A stretch of DNA of 64,000 nucleotides from Bacteroidota bacterium (GTDB lineage Bacteria; Bacteroidota; Bacteroidia; Bacteroidales; VadinHA17): contig JAKPOU010000020.1 in the NCBI GenBank assembly GCA_029547705.1, forward strand, positions 1 through 64,000, given 5' to 3'. The first letter of the stretch is position 1; each line of letters begins with the position of its first letter. A program made the translations under genes and the position numbers. Shown here one piece after another: positions 34,736-44,573 of the stretch. Under the pieces are notes generated by a model. The model saw nothing but the letters and a program-made list of their open reading frames with translations, was not told the DNA's origin and searched no databases.

Positions 34736-37552
34736 TTATTCAAGCTCCTCCTTTAGATATCTTCCCGTGTAGCTGTCATCACATTTGACCAGTTCCTCCG
34801 GCGGACCCGAAAAAACCAGATTACCCCCTTCCCTGCCTCCTTCCCTGCCCAGATCAATAATGTAATCAGCCATCTTGATCACATCCATGTTATGTTCAAT
34901 AATAATAACCGTATTCCCCTTGTCAACGAGCCTGTTGAGAACATCCAGCAAAACCCTCACATCTTCAAAATGCAGGCCGGTGGTCGGTTCGTCAAGGATA
35001 TACAGCGTCTTTCCTGTATCCCTCCTTGAGAGTTCGGCTGAAAGTTTCACCCTCTGGGCCTCCCCGCCGGAAAGAGTGGTGGACTGCTGACCGAGGGTGA
35101 TATATCCGAGACCGACATCCTGAAGTGTTTTTATCTTATTGTAAATCGAAGGAACATTGGCAAAAAACTCCACCGCCATGTTAACAGTCATATCCAGGAC
35201 ATCCCCTATGGATTTCCCCTTATACCTGACCTCCAGGGTCTCCCGGTTGTATCTCTTGCCGTTGCAGTCAACACAGGGAACATATACATCGGGCAGAAAA
35301 TTCATTTCAATCGTTTTCACACCGGCACCCTGACAGCCTTCACATCTTCCCCCGCTTACATTGAAGGAAAAACGTCCGGCACTGAAGCCCCTTATCCTGG
35401 CTTCGGTAGTCTGCTCAAACAGCTTGCGGATGTCGGTGAAAACCCCGGTATAGGTGGCAGGATTGGATCTTGGAGTCCGTCCGATGGGAGACTGGTTTAC
35501 TTCAATAACCTTGTCCAGGTATTCAGTTCCGCTTATCTCCCGGTAGGGCAGTGATCTTTTCCCGGAGTGATGGTATTTTCCGGCCAGAACAGGATGAAGA
35601 GTCTGATTTATGAGGGATGATTTGCCGCTGCCTGAAACACCGGTTACACAGACAAGGACTCCAAGGGGAATCCGCACATCCAGATTGTTCAGGTTATGGC
35701 CCGAAGCTCCCCTGATTACAAGCGACCTGCCATTGCCTGTCCGCCTCGATCCGGGTATTTCCAGTCTTTTCCGGTTGCTCAGGAAACCTGCTGTCAGTGA
35801 ATTGAACCGTGCAATCTCACCGGGACTTCCTTCGGCAATGACTATCCCCCCGTGGACGCCGGCCCCCGGACCCATGTCAATCACATGATCTGCCGACAGG
35901 ATGGTTTCCCGGTCATGTTCAACAACTATCACGGAATTGCCGGCATCCCTCAGCTGCCTGAGCGAAGCTATCAGCCGCCTGTTATCCCTCTGATGAAGCC
36001 CTATGCTGGGCTCATCCAGAATATACAGCACATTCACGAGCTTTGAGCCTATCTGGGTAGCCAGCCTTATTCTCTGGCTCTCGCCGCCCGACAGTGTTCT
36101 GGCTCCGCGGTTCAGCGACAGATAATCAAGACCCACATCAACAAGAAAACCAACCCTTGCCCTTATTTCCTTCAGTATTTCAGATGCTATCCGCTTCTGG
36201 CGCTTTGTCAGCTTCTCATCCAGATGAAGAAGAAAATCCGAAAGCTCACGTATGTCCATGGCCGCCAGTTCACCGATATTCCTGCCGGCAATCCTGAAAT
36301 ACAGGGCCTCTTTTTTCAGTCTGCTGCCATTGCACTCCGGACAGGTCTCGTACTGCACATACTGATCCCTGAGCCTTGCCCCGTTACGCTTTTCATCAAC
36401 AGCTTCAAGATTCCCGATAAAATTGACAACGCCTTCAAAAGTCAGCGTATATTGTGAAGTCATTCCGAGAGGAGTATTCGAAAGCCTCAGTACCTCATCC
36501 GATCCGTAAAGTATCTTCCTGAGGGCATCCTCCGGAATATCCCCTATGGGAGTGTCAAGTGTAAACCCGTTCTTTTCTGCAATTGCCTCAATCTGCCAGA
36601 ATATCCATACATTCCTGTATTTGCCGAGAGGTCTGATCCCTCCCTTCCTTATACTTAAACTTCTGTCGGGAATCAGTTTGTCTTCATCTATGCTCGATAT
36701 TTCACCCAGACCATTGCAATGAGGACAGGCCCCCTGGGGGGAGTTGAAGGAAAAGGTATGGGGCGCCGGTTCATTGTAGGAAAGGCCGCTTACGGGATCC
36801 ATCAGATGACGGCTGAAATACCGCGGTTCACTGCTGCTGCTGCCAAGTACCATCATCACCCCCTCTCCCTGGTCAAGGGCAGTCTGAACGGAATCCCGAA
36901 GACGTTTGTCCGTAACCTCTCCGATCATGAACTTGTCAATCACTATCTCAATAAAATGAACCTTGTAGCGGTCCAGCTTCATCCCGTAAGTGATCTCCCT
37001 TATCTCATCGTTTACGCGTACACTCAGATAACCCTTTCTCCTTATCTGCTCAAAAAGCTCCCGGTAATGGCCCTTGCGCCCCTTAACGACAGGTGCCAGC
37101 AGATATACCTTTTCACCTGCAAATCTCTCCTTAAGCAGATCTGTGATCTGTTCATCGGTGTATCTGACCATCTTTTCACCCGATACCCAGGAATATGCAT
37201 CCGCTGCCCTGGCATACAGGAGCCTCAGAAAATCATATATCTCGGTAATGGTGCCTACTGTCGATCTCGGATTCTTGTTGGTGCTCTTCTGCTCAATTGA
37301 AATGACAGGACTCAGGCCGCTTATCTTGTCAACGTCGGGCCTTTCCATGCCGCCCAGAAACTGCCGGGCATATACCGACAGGGTTTCCATGTAGCGGCGC
37401 TGGCCCTCGGCATAGATAGTATCAAAGGCAAGAGACGACTTGCCGCTGCCGCTCAGACCGGTTATCACAACCAGCTTGTTCCGCGGTATGGTGACATCTA
37501 TATCCTTCAGGTTATGAACCCTGGCTCCAAGTACTCTGATCTCGTCTCCCAT
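34736..37552 (-). CDS. uvrA: UvrABC excinuclease subunit A
   Basis: 938 residues from the ATG at 37552 (MGDEIRVLGARVHNLKDI); the open frame extends to 37591 but would overlap the gene upstream. Two ABC ATPase modules: Walker A GLSGSGKSSLAF and GVSGSGKSSLIN, signatures LSGGESQRIRLA and LSGGEAQRVKLS, Walker B ILDEPSIGLHQRD and ILDEPTTGLHFED. Zinc modules CPHCNGLG, CPECNGSR and CEGCQGAG with CVDCNGKR are in place. UvrA scans DNA for bulky lesions and loads UvrB. One base separates its start codon from the transglycosylase stop, so the two are likely co-transcribed. Confidence 0.96.
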   Translation of the reverse strand: MGDEIRVLGARVHNLKDIDVTIPRNKLVVITGLSGSGKSSLAFDTIYAEGQRRYMETLSVYARQFLGGMERPDVDKISGLSPVISIEQKSTNKNPRSTVGTITEIYDFLRLLYARAADAYSWVSGEKMVRYTDEQITDLLKERFAGEKVYLLAPVVKGRKGHYRELFEQIRRKGYLSVRVNDEIREITYGMKLDRYKVHFIEIVIDKFMIGEVTDKRLRDSVQTALDQGEGVMMVLGSSSSEPRYFSRHLMDPVSGLSYNEPAPHTFSFNSPQGACPHCNGLGEISSIDEDKLIPDRSLSIRKGGIRPLGKYRNVWIFWQIEAIAEKNGFTLDTPIGDIPEDALRKILYGSDEVLRLSNTPLGMTSQYTLTFEGVVNFIGNLEAVDEKRNGARLRDQYVQYETCPECNGSRLKKEALYFRIAGRNIGELAAMDIRELSDFLLHLDEKLTKRQKRIASEILKEIRARVGFLVDVGLDYLSLNRGARTLSGGESQRIRLATQIGSKLVNVLYILDEPSIGLHQRDNRRLIASLRQLRDAGNSVIVVEHDRETILSADHVIDMGPGAGVHGGIVIAEGSPGEIARFNSLTAGFLSNRKRLEIPGSRRTGNGRSLVIRGASGHNLNNLDVRIPLGVLVCVTGVSGSGKSSLINQTLHPVLAGKYHHSGKRSLPYREISGTEYLDKVIEVNQSPIGRTPRSNPATYTGVFTDIRKLFEQTTEARIRGFSAGRFSFNVSGGRCEGCQGAGVKTIEMNFLPDVYVPCVDCNGKRYNRETLEVRYKGKSIGDVLDMTVNMAVEFFANVPSIYNKIKTLQDVGLGYITLGQQSTTLSGGEAQRVKLSAELSRRDTGKTLYILDEPTTGLHFEDVRVLLDVLNRLVDKGNTVIIIEHNMDVIKMADYIIDLGREGGREGGNLVFSGPPEELVKCDDSYTGRYLKEELE

Positions 37553-37553
37553 C

Positions 37554-38531
37554 TTACTGACTGTCGTAATATATTCTGCTGAAGGATTCAATACTTTCAG
37601 GATTTCTCATGCCCTCGGCCGGAATCTTGATAAGATAGGTCTTCCCCTGTCGCGGGTTGAGATAGGGCTGCCTTAACCAGGGATTGAGGAATTTGAGAAG
37701 CTTGTAATTCGTTCCGTAACTGGCAGCAAAATCCGAAAAATCAGCTATTTCACCCTTAACCTCCACCTCATGGTACTTAAGTTCCGGATAAAGCTCATCC
37801 TCCTCAATATCAAAACCGTAAGCAGACGGGTCGACAATGATGAGCTTATAGGCCACAACCCTGAAAATATACCTGGCAGTCTCTTCGGTTAACAGTAAAT
37901 CATAATAATTGTTCTTCTTTTGAATGGAAATCTGTGTGTCAAGACCTGACCTGCCACAGTTATAGGAAGCTGCTGCCATTGTCCAGCTGCCGTATTTCTC
38001 ATAGGATTTCCTGATAAAATCGCATGCCAGCTGTGTGGATTTTTCAAGATGATACCTCTCATCCACCACATTGTTGATCTCCAGCCCGTGCTCCCTTCCC
38101 GTTGACTGCATTATCTGCCAGAAACCTGTTGCGCCCGCCGGTGATATCATGTTACTGTATTCACTCTCTGCAGCCACCAGGAACTTGAAATCATCAGGAA
38201 TACCGTTCTTTTTCAGTATAGGCTCGATAACCGGAAGATAACGATTGGCCCTCTTTATGATGAGTATGGTTGAGGAATGACGGTAGGCGCTGACAAGAAT
38301 TTCACGTTCAAGACTTTCTTTTGTGTCGAAATTCTCAAGGGGCATCCTTTCCCCTGCAAAGGCCACCTCATCAGGTAACCTGAAAGGCCTGTTGAAATAA
38401 GCGGAATCCATGGTCCCTCCCGTGGCAGTACTGCCGAAACCCTTGAATCCGTTCAGTGTCGTGAACAGAAGCAATGACAATGTCATGACAATTGTTGCAA
38501 TGATGGCAATATTTCTTCGCGGAAGATCCAT
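37554..38531 (-). CDS. Membrane-anchored lytic transglycosylase (SLT/MltD-like)
   Basis: 325 residues from the ATG at 38531 (MDLPRRNIAII); the frame runs to a TTG at 38567 but the promoter box covers that part. One membrane segment (about 8-27). The SLT domain (about 95-225) has the catalytic Glu in LVAAESEYSNMISPAGATGFWQ-type sequence and the SYNCGRSGL stretch. The tail (about 250-310) resembles a LysM-like peptidoglycan binder, LLKFLNPWLRQPYLNPRQGK. It cuts the glycan strand with formation of anhydromuramic ends, in the periplasm. uvrA follows directly. Confidence 0.87.
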   Translation of the reverse strand: MDLPRRNIAIIATIVMTLSLLLFTTLNGFKGFGSTATGGTMDSAYFNRPFRLPDEVAFAGERMPLENFDTKESLEREILVSAYRHSSTILIIKRANRYLPVIEPILKKNGIPDDFKFLVAAESEYSNMISPAGATGFWQIMQSTGREHGLEINNVVDERYHLEKSTQLACDFIRKSYEKYGSWTMAAASYNCGRSGLDTQISIQKKNNYYDLLLTEETARYIFRVVAYKLIIVDPSAYGFDIEEDELYPELKYHEVEVKGEIADFSDFAASYGTNYKLLKFLNPWLRQPYLNPRQGKTYLIKIPAEGMRNPESIESFSRIYYDSQ

Positions 38532-38556
38532 AATGTCCTGTATTAAAAACAAAGTG

Positions 38557-38564
38557 CAAAGGTA
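38557..38564 (-). promoter_or_regulatory. -7 box for the transglycosylase-uvrA unit
   Basis: Minus-strand TACCTTTG fits TAnnTTTG, 25 bases upstream of the ATG at 38531. Confidence 0.5.
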
Positions 38565-38635
38565 CAACTTTTCAGCTTGATAAAAATATCTCCCTGTGCC
38601 GGAAGTGTTCAGATAAAGGGAAAATTGTTCCGGAA

Positions 38636-39967
38636 TCAGAACCTGTATGAAATACCTGAAAATATGCCGAATGAATATGGATGAACCTTCAGTGCGGGTG
38701 TCTGGCTGAAAGGATTGAGATAATATCTGAAAACAGGTTCAAGATTCAGGGAAAGATTGCCGGGGAAGTTATACTCCATCCCCATACCCAGGGAACTGCT
38801 GAATGTGAGCATGCTCATTCCCTCGGTCCGGCCCACCTGGTACCTGCCTCCGTCAATAGCGGCATATACTGAGTTGTTAATGAGAATATTTGAGGACAAG
38901 CCTCCTATAAGGTTAAAATCAAGTGCCCTGCCCAGCAGCTTATATCTTATAATCAAAGGCAGTTCAAGATAGCTGAAGTTCTGCCGCAGGGAATTATCGA
39001 CATAAACGAGATTTGCCTTTGAAGGATCAAAATAGTCTTTTGTGTATCTGGTAACAATCCTGTTTTCGTTCCGGGTGTCAAGGAGGAAAACATCAGAATT
39101 GTTTGTATAGATCATTCCCCTGGTGGTCATGACCCCGAAATTGCGGTTTCCCTTTGCATAATCATACGGCTGAAAACCCGCGAAGGATGTGATTCCCGCC
39201 AGCTCCTGGCCGAATGATGAAAAATAAAGGCCTGACTGGACACTTACCCTTTTGCTTACCCTGTAAGCAAGGGCCAGACCTCCTGAATATGAGAATCCGG
39301 GCTGTTCGTCAGTCATAAGGCGTGAGACGAATTCATCATTGCCGGAATAGAAACTTGTGTAATAGGTAGGGGAAACAAGGGCTGATATTCTCCATTTGCC
39401 CGTTTTCTTTCCGCTCTCTGATGCGTCTGGAAAATAGAAGGGTTCCGCATCCGCGGCAGCAATTTCCACCCTGTCTGAACGGAACAGTTCACGCAGACTG
39501 AAATCCTTCCGGCCATGGCGGGCCGGGAAAACCACACCGGATGCCGTCTGGCTTGTTTCAACAGGCTGTATTATCAGATTGTCATCAGCTGCGCCGGGAA
39601 TCACTTCCATTTCCCCCGGAACGTCACTGTCTGCCTCTGCAATTATCTGCCTTTCAGGAGGGACATTTTTTTCAGCTACAACCTGTACTTCACCCGGAGC
39701 TATGACAAGTGCCGGAGGTATCCCCTCCGGCAGACCGGAAATAACAGTCTGCTCAGGCATAGTGATACGAGTGCTCAGCCTGTAGGCCAGAAAGGCGACG
39801 GACAAGAGAACGGCTGCTGAAGCTGCGGCCCTGAGAATGATAAGGGGCCTCTGCCTTGCCCTTATGGCAGGCCTGATATTATTCCAGGCTTCCGGCGGGG
39901 GCAGAACCTCATAATTTTTCAGGCCGTTCCTGAAAACAAGATCAATATTTGTTCTGGTTTCATCCAT
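38636..39967 (-). CDS. Anti-sigma-like N-terminus fused to outer-membrane beta-barrel domain
   Basis: 443 residues. The first 40 residues are acidic/basic with an 'PPPEAWNNIRP' pattern; one membrane segment follows (41-63); then a low-complexity linker (about 65-190) rich in P, E and V; then a beta-barrel domain of the outer-membrane type (about 200-443) with alternating strands and a C-terminal Phe (GIFSGISYRF). It overlaps the end of the ECF sigma factor gene by 8 bases, the position usually held by an anti-sigma factor. A protein with a cytoplasmic start, one inner-membrane helix and a barrel-like end would have to span the envelope or use the barrel as a periplasmic sensor. Function is inferred. 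Confidence 0.75.
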   Translation of the reverse strand: MDETRTNIDLVFRNGLKNYEVLPPPEAWNNIRPAIRARQRPLIILRAAASAAVLLSVAFLAYRLSTRITMPEQTVISGLPEGIPPALVIAPGEVQVVAEKNVPPERQIIAEADSDVPGEMEVIPGAADDNLIIQPVETSQTASGVVFPARHGRKDFSLRELFRSDRVEIAAADAEPFYFPDASESGKKTGKWRISALVSPTYYTSFYSGNDEFVSRLMTDEQPGFSYSGGLALAYRVSKRVSVQSGLYFSSFGQELAGITSFAGFQPYDYAKGNRNFGVMTTRGMIYTNNSDVFLLDTRNENRIVTRYTKDYFDPSKANLVYVDNSLRQNFSYLELPLIIRYKLLGRALDFNLIGGLSSNILINNSVYAAIDGGRYQVGRTEGMSMLTFSSSLGMGMEYNFPGNLSLNLEPVFRYYLNPFSQTPALKVHPYSFGIFSGISYRF

Positions 39968-40538
39968 TCAGTACCTTTTTCTTTATCCCGGTATAGGCCT
40001 CAACCCTGCGCTGAAGTATCATCCGTGCACGGGCAAGATTGGATTTTGACGTCCCTTCCGAAATGTTGATCATCCGGCTTATTTCCCTGTGTGAATAGCC
40101 TTCAAGTGCAAAGAGGTTGAAAACCATCCTGTACTTGGGGGGCAGCATCCTGATGATCTCCATCAGATCACCTGCGTCAAGTCCGGAATAATCCTCATTG
40201 TCAGGATCAACAAAGGGCTCCGGGATCATGTCAATATCTTCAACCATGTAAAGCCTGTTCCTGCTTCTGTATTTCTCAAGTGCGGTATTGACAATGATTC
40301 TCCGCATCCAGCCTTCAAAAGAACCTTCATATTTGAAGTGGGAAAGATTTGTAAAAATCTTTATAAACCCCTCCTGCAAAATATCCCTTGCTTCTTCATC
40401 ATTGTCGGAATACTGAAGACAGACGGCATAAAGTGAGGGTGCATAGCGCCTGTACAGAAGTTCCTGATCCCTTCTGCTTCCTTTCAGACAACCGTTAATG
40501 ATATTTCTAATCTCAGGCAAGTTATAGTTTCTTGGCAC
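39960..40538 (-). CDS. ECF-type RNA polymerase sigma factor
   Basis: 192 residues from a GTG. Sigma region 2 (about 25-95) has QELLYRRYAPSLYAVCLQY, DEEARDILQEGFIKIF and the YEGSFEGWMRRIIVNTALEKYR stretch; region 4 (about 125-180) has LPPKYRMVFNLFALEGYSHREIS followed by a helix-turn-helix. No region 3. It directs transcription of a small regulon, presumably including its own operon. The next gene overlaps it and carries an anti-sigma-like N-terminus. No -35/-10 pair typical of self-activation was recognised upstream. Confidence 0.9.
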   Translation of the reverse strand: MPRNYNLPEIRNIINGCLKGSRRDQELLYRRYAPSLYAVCLQYSDNDEEARDILQEGFIKIFTNLSHFKYEGSFEGWMRRIIVNTALEKYRSRNRLYMVEDIDMIPEPFVDPDNEDYSGLDAGDLMEIIRMLPPKYRMVFNLFALEGYSHREISRMINISEGTSKSNLARARMILQRRVEAYTGIKKKVLNG

Positions 40539-40664
40539 AGAGTATAAAAATATGCAAAATTCTGCCTGAAAGCCAATATTCTTCCTTAAAACTGATGCTG
40601 AAAACCGGAAAAAGGTTGCGTTGGCTCTGTTCTTTTTGCCTCTCCTGTTACAATGAACAGGAAA

Positions 40665-42056
40665 TCAGATATGTATAACTTCTCCGTATGCGGCTGCCGC
40701 AGCTTCCATGATGGCCTCCGACATAGTCGGATGAGGATGGACAGATTTCATTATCTCATGAGCCGTGCTTTCAAGCTTCCTTGCAATAACAAGTCCGGAA
40801 ATCATTTCCGTTACATTGGCTCCTATCATGTGTGCTCCGAGAAGTTCACCATACGAGGCATCGAAAATCAGTTTCACGAAACCATCCCTGCTGCCTGCTG
40901 CACTGGCCTTGCCTGAAGCCGTAAAAGGAAATTTGCCAACCTTTATTTCATATCCGGCAGCCCTGGCAGCTTCTTCAGTGTAACCCACCGATGCAATTTC
41001 AGGACTGGTATATGTGCAGGAAGGTATATTGCCGTAATCAAGCGCTTCGACATCCAGGCCGGCTATCTTTTCCGCACAGATTATTCCCTCAGCCGATGCC
41101 ACATGTGCCAGTGCCGGCCCGTGAACAATATCCCCGATGGCATATACCCCTTCCACAGAGGTCCTGTACCATTCATCCACAACAACCTTGTCCCTTTCAA
41201 TCCTTACTCCCGCCTCCTCAAGTCCCAGTCCTTCAATATTTGTTGTCACCCCAACGGCGGAAAGAACAATATCGGCTTCAACCGTTTCGGTTCCCTTCGG
41301 GGTTTTTATTGTCACAACACATTTTTCCCCCGATGTATCTGCAGATTCCACAGATGATCCGGTCATTATTTTCATTTTCATCTTCTTGAAGGAACGTTCC
41401 AGCTGTCTGGACACTTCCTCATCCTCATTGGGAACCAGCCGCGGAAGAAATTCCACCAGGGTCACGGCAGTTCCGACAGACTGGTAGAAATTAGCGAATT
41501 CACTTCCTATTGCACCCGAGCCGACAACCACCATCGATTCCGGCTGAACGGGCAGGCTCATGGCCTCACGGTAACCAATAACCTTCTTTCCGTCCTGCTT
41601 CAGTCCGGGCAGTTCCCTTGACCTTGCCCCGGTTGCCAGGATGATGTGCCCGGCACTTTTTATGGTTTTGTTTCCTTCACCATCATCAATCTCAACACTG
41701 TTGGCACCGGCCAGCCGCCCCTTCCCCCTGATAAGGGTAATATTGTTTTTTCTGAAAAGGAACTGAACCCCCTTGCTCATTCCTTCCGCAACACTCCGGC
41801 TGCGGGCAATGATTGCGCTAAAATCAGCCTTCAGCTCTCCGGCAACTGAAATGCCATATTCAGATGCATGCTTCAGGTCGTCAAATACCTGCGCACTCCT
41901 CAGGAGTGATTTCGTCGGGATGCAACCCCAGTTGAGGCAGACTCCTCCGATATCTGCTTTTTCAACAACAGCTACCTTCATCTTCAGCTGCGATGCCCTG
42001 ATTGCAGCTACGTACCCTCCGGGGCCGCTTCCGATTATTATTATGTCATAATCCAT
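40665..42056 (-). CDS. lpdA: Dihydrolipoyl dehydrogenase
   Basis: 463 residues. FAD site IIIGSGPGGYVAAIRA, redox-active cysteines in GGVCLNWGCIPTKSLL, NAD site VVGSGAIGSEFANFY, second FAD motif VYAIGDI and the C-terminal HPHPTMSEAIMEAA with the catalytic His. It reoxidises lipoamide in 2-oxoacid dehydrogenase or glycine cleavage complexes. No E1/E2 or gcv genes are adjacent, so which complex it serves cannot be said. The short hairpin at 40645-40662 past its stop lacks a T-run. Confidence 0.94.
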   Translation of the reverse strand: MDYDIIIIGSGPGGYVAAIRASQLKMKVAVVEKADIGGVCLNWGCIPTKSLLRSAQVFDDLKHASEYGISVAGELKADFSAIIARSRSVAEGMSKGVQFLFRKNNITLIRGKGRLAGANSVEIDDGEGNKTIKSAGHIILATGARSRELPGLKQDGKKVIGYREAMSLPVQPESMVVVGSGAIGSEFANFYQSVGTAVTLVEFLPRLVPNEDEEVSRQLERSFKKMKMKIMTGSSVESADTSGEKCVVTIKTPKGTETVEADIVLSAVGVTTNIEGLGLEEAGVRIERDKVVVDEWYRTSVEGVYAIGDIVHGPALAHVASAEGIICAEKIAGLDVEALDYGNIPSCTYTSPEIASVGYTEEAARAAGYEIKVGKFPFTASGKASAAGSRDGFVKLIFDASYGELLGAHMIGANVTEMISGLVIARKLESTAHEIMKSVHPHPTMSEAIMEAAAAAYGEVIHI

Positions 42057-42089
42057 TTTTTTCCAGATTAAATTTGTTTATATTTTTTT

Positions 42090-42938
42090 CTATTGCTTCC
42101 GATCGCAGTCCGGGTTTAAGTTGCTGAATCCGGATAACATAAGCATGGTGATACCCTTTGCAATAATCCACATTATCACCAGGGTGAATATTATTGTAGC
42201 CCCCACCGGAATGCCGGCGAAATATGAAATGACGTATCCGGAAGCAGTTCCGGCAAATCCGGTGAGAATGGAAACAAGGATTATAAGCGAATACTTCCGG
42301 GTAAACAACATTGCAATATTCGGCGGCAGGGTAAGAAGTGAAAGCACAAGGATCACCCCGGCCATCCTGATGTTAAGTACGATGGTGAGTGCAATTAGCG
42401 ATGTGGTGACATATTTGAATGCATCAACACCCGATGAGTAGGTACGTGCAAAGGATTCATCGAAGGATGTGTACAGTATTGTCCGGTAAAATACTCCGAA
42501 ATAGATGAAGAATATCACCGACATTATTCCCAGTGCAATTATATCGGCATTGGTTACGGTAAGAATGCTTCCGAAAAGATAACTCATCAGATTCGGCGAA
42601 TAGCCCGGTGTAAGATAAATGAAGATTATGCCCGTAGCCATTCCGAATGCCCACAGGATACCAATGGCGGAATCTTCCCTTATCCTGTGGTTAATGGAAA
42701 GATATTCAATTCCCAGTGCTGAAAGAACTCCGAATACCGCTGCTCCTGCAACAGGATTGATCCCGGCATAATACCCTATCCCTATCCCTCCGAATGAGGC
42801 ATGAGTGATTCCCCCGCTGAGAAAAACCATCTTCCTGGTAACAATGTATGTTCCGGCAAATCCTGCCGTTATGCTTGCAAAAAGCGCTCCCAGCAAACCC
42901 TTGACAATAAAATCATATTGAAAAATAGTTCCTTCCAC
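42090..42938 (-). CDS. znuB: Metal ABC transporter permease (ZnuB family)
   Basis: 282 residues, about eight or nine membrane segments. The start FIVKGLLGALFASITAGFAGTYIVTRKMVFLSGGITHASF is typical of the ABC-3 metal permeases (zinc/manganese/iron), including the SGGITHASFGGIGIGY loop. It immediately follows the ATPase gene with no gap, and a substrate-binding lipoprotein starts the operon. Metal specificity is inferred as zinc or manganese. Confidence 0.88.
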   Translation of the reverse strand: MEGTIFQYDFIVKGLLGALFASITAGFAGTYIVTRKMVFLSGGITHASFGGIGIGYYAGINPVAGAAVFGVLSALGIEYLSINHRIREDSAIGILWAFGMATGIIFIYLTPGYSPNLMSYLFGSILTVTNADIIALGIMSVIFFIYFGVFYRTILYTSFDESFARTYSSGVDAFKYVTTSLIALTIVLNIRMAGVILVLSLLTLPPNIAMLFTRKYSLIILVSILTGFAGTASGYVISYFAGIPVGATIIFTLVIMWIIAKGITMLMLSGFSNLNPDCDRKQ

Positions 42939-43685
42939 TCAGTTATGTGTTTTAAGTACCGTATGCGGCACATCACCATGAGTAATAAGCTGAATAGGAC
43001 ATCCGTACGCAAGGAGCTGATCATTGCTTATTTCCGAGGAAGGATGGTAGTGAAGCTTCCTGTTTACACAGGCAAAGGATTTCACATGCGAGGAGATCAT
43101 TCCTATATCATGCGACACCATGAGTATTGCCATCCTCTTATTCAATTCCTTCAGTTTTCCGTAAAAATCGCTCTCAAACGAAGAATCGACAAAATTTCCC
43201 GGTTCATCCAGAAGTAAAAGCCGGGGATCACCTATTATGGCACGCCCGAGCAAAACCCGCTGTATCTGTCCTCCTGAAAGTTCACTCAGCGCTTTCCTCT
43301 CAAGTCCGGAAAGTCCGAGCTCCTCCGCAATCCGCCCGGCCTTCTTCCTGTCATCCGCCGACATCCTTGAGAAAATCCTCTTTCTGATCATCATTCCCGA
43401 AAGAATGACATCTGTCACATTAACCGGAAAATTCACATCACCGGTTGAAATCTGGGGAAGATAACCGATTCTTTCCGAGTCCGGAAGATCCGGATTAAAA
43501 CGGATCTCCCCGGCAGAAGGCTTCAGCAGTCCAAGAATGATTTTCAGAAGAGTGGTTTTACCCCCGCCGTTCGGCCCGATCACTCCGATAAAATCATTTT
43601 CATCCACACTGAAATCAACCCCTTCAAGCACGGTGTTCGTGTCGTATGAGGCGGATACAGAATGCATTTCAAAAATAAAAGCCAT
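42939..43685 (-). CDS. znuC: Metal ABC transporter ATP-binding protein (ZnuC family)
   Basis: 248 residues. Walker A GPNGGGKTT, signature LSGGQIQRVLLGRA, Walker B LLLLDEPGNFVD and H-loop VSHD. It powers the importer with the permease downstream and the binding lipoprotein upstream. The C-terminal region (about 210-248) is a short domain with HYHPSSEISN, plausibly metal-sensing, as in other ZnuC-like proteins; this is inference. Confidence 0.9.
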   Translation of the reverse strand: MAFIFEMHSVSASYDTNTVLEGVDFSVDENDFIGVIGPNGGGKTTLLKIILGLLKPSAGEIRFNPDLPDSERIGYLPQISTGDVNFPVNVTDVILSGMMIRKRIFSRMSADDRKKAGRIAEELGLSGLERKALSELSGGQIQRVLLGRAIIGDPRLLLLDEPGNFVDSSFESDFYGKLKELNKRMAILMVSHDIGMISSHVKSFACVNRKLHYHPSSEISNDQLLAYGCPIQLITHGDVPHTVLKTHN

Positions 43686-43694
43686 ATGCTCAAC

Positions 43695-44573
43695 TTATTT
43701 CCCGCTGCTTGTCAGACTTGTGTATAAGCCGTCAATGATATCCGTTACGGATCTGTACCAGTCTTCCGAAAGCGGGTCAATTATCCTGATTTCTCCTCCC
43801 GTGCCGGCAGCAATAGCCCTGGCATTCCTGATGTCATATTCCTTCTGTATGAATATCGTGTTTATGTTTTCTCTTACCGCCAGATCAATAAGCTCCTTCA
43901 TGCGTGAGGGGGAAGGTTCCTTCCCCTCAAATTCCACAGCAACCTCTTCCAGTCCGTAATCCCTTGCAATATAAGCCAGATTGGGATGATAAATCATGAA
44001 ATGACGGTTTGTCAGATCTGAAAAAAGATCCTCAGCCCTTTTATCAACTTCTCTGATCTTCCCTGCAAGAGTTTCGTAATTCCTGTTATACTCTTCAGCC
44101 GAAGCCGGATTCAGTTCACATACCAGATCCCTGACAACCGCAGCCAGTTCAAGGGCACATTTCGGAGATACCCAGTAATGGGGATCTGCAGCTTCGGAAT
44201 GGCTTCTGCCGGCTCCGTGAGAATGGTCCGGAGCTATGGGTGAAATCCTGTCTCCGGCCATTACCTTCTTCATGTCCTTGTTGATCTCCTCAAATCTTTT
44301 CATCCATGCCGACTCGAAGCCGAGAAAACCATTCCCAAGATATGCGGCCGACCTGCTCAGACTTCTTATCTGGGCGGGATAAGGCTCATAGATATGGGGA
44401 TTTGCACCGGGAGGCACCATTATGTTTACGGTGAAATCATCCCCGGCAATCTCCCTGATGAAATATTTATACGGGGCAATGGTGACCGTTATCAGCATTT
44501 CATCCGGACCTGAAGGACCGCCTCCGCAGGCCCACAGGAAAAAAAACGAAAAAATTACCAGTGCTTTTCTCAT
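43695..44573 (-). CDS. znuA: Metal-binding ABC lipoprotein (ZnuA/TroA family)
   Basis: 292 residues. The signal ends in a lipobox (LWAC, cysteine 16), so it is anchored to the membrane. Metal ligands of the TroA fold are visible: His in GANPHIYEP, His in DPHYWVSP, His in YHPNLAYIARDYGLE and Glu/Asp near the end. A short His-rich loop (PDHSHGAGRSHS) is typical of zinc-specific members. It begins the operon; no clear metalloregulator operator could be identified in the 264 bases upstream. Confidence 0.88.
   Translation of the reverse strand: MRKALVIFSFFFLWACGGGPSGPDEMLITVTIAPYKYFIREIAGDDFTVNIMVPPGANPHIYEPYPAQIRSLSRSAAYLGNGFLGFESAWMKRFEEINKDMKKVMAGDRISPIAPDHSHGAGRSHSEAADPHYWVSPKCALELAAVVRDLVCELNPASAEEYNRNYETLAGKIREVDKRAEDLFSDLTNRHFMIYHPNLAYIARDYGLEEVAVEFEGKEPSPSRMKELIDLAVRENINTIFIQKEYDIRNARAIAAGTGGEIRIIDPLSEDWYRSVTDIIDGLYTSLTSSGK

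Noticed and set aside
40645-40662. CCTGTT/AACAGG hairpin behind lpdA as a terminator
   Set aside because: Six-base stem with no T-run in either direction.
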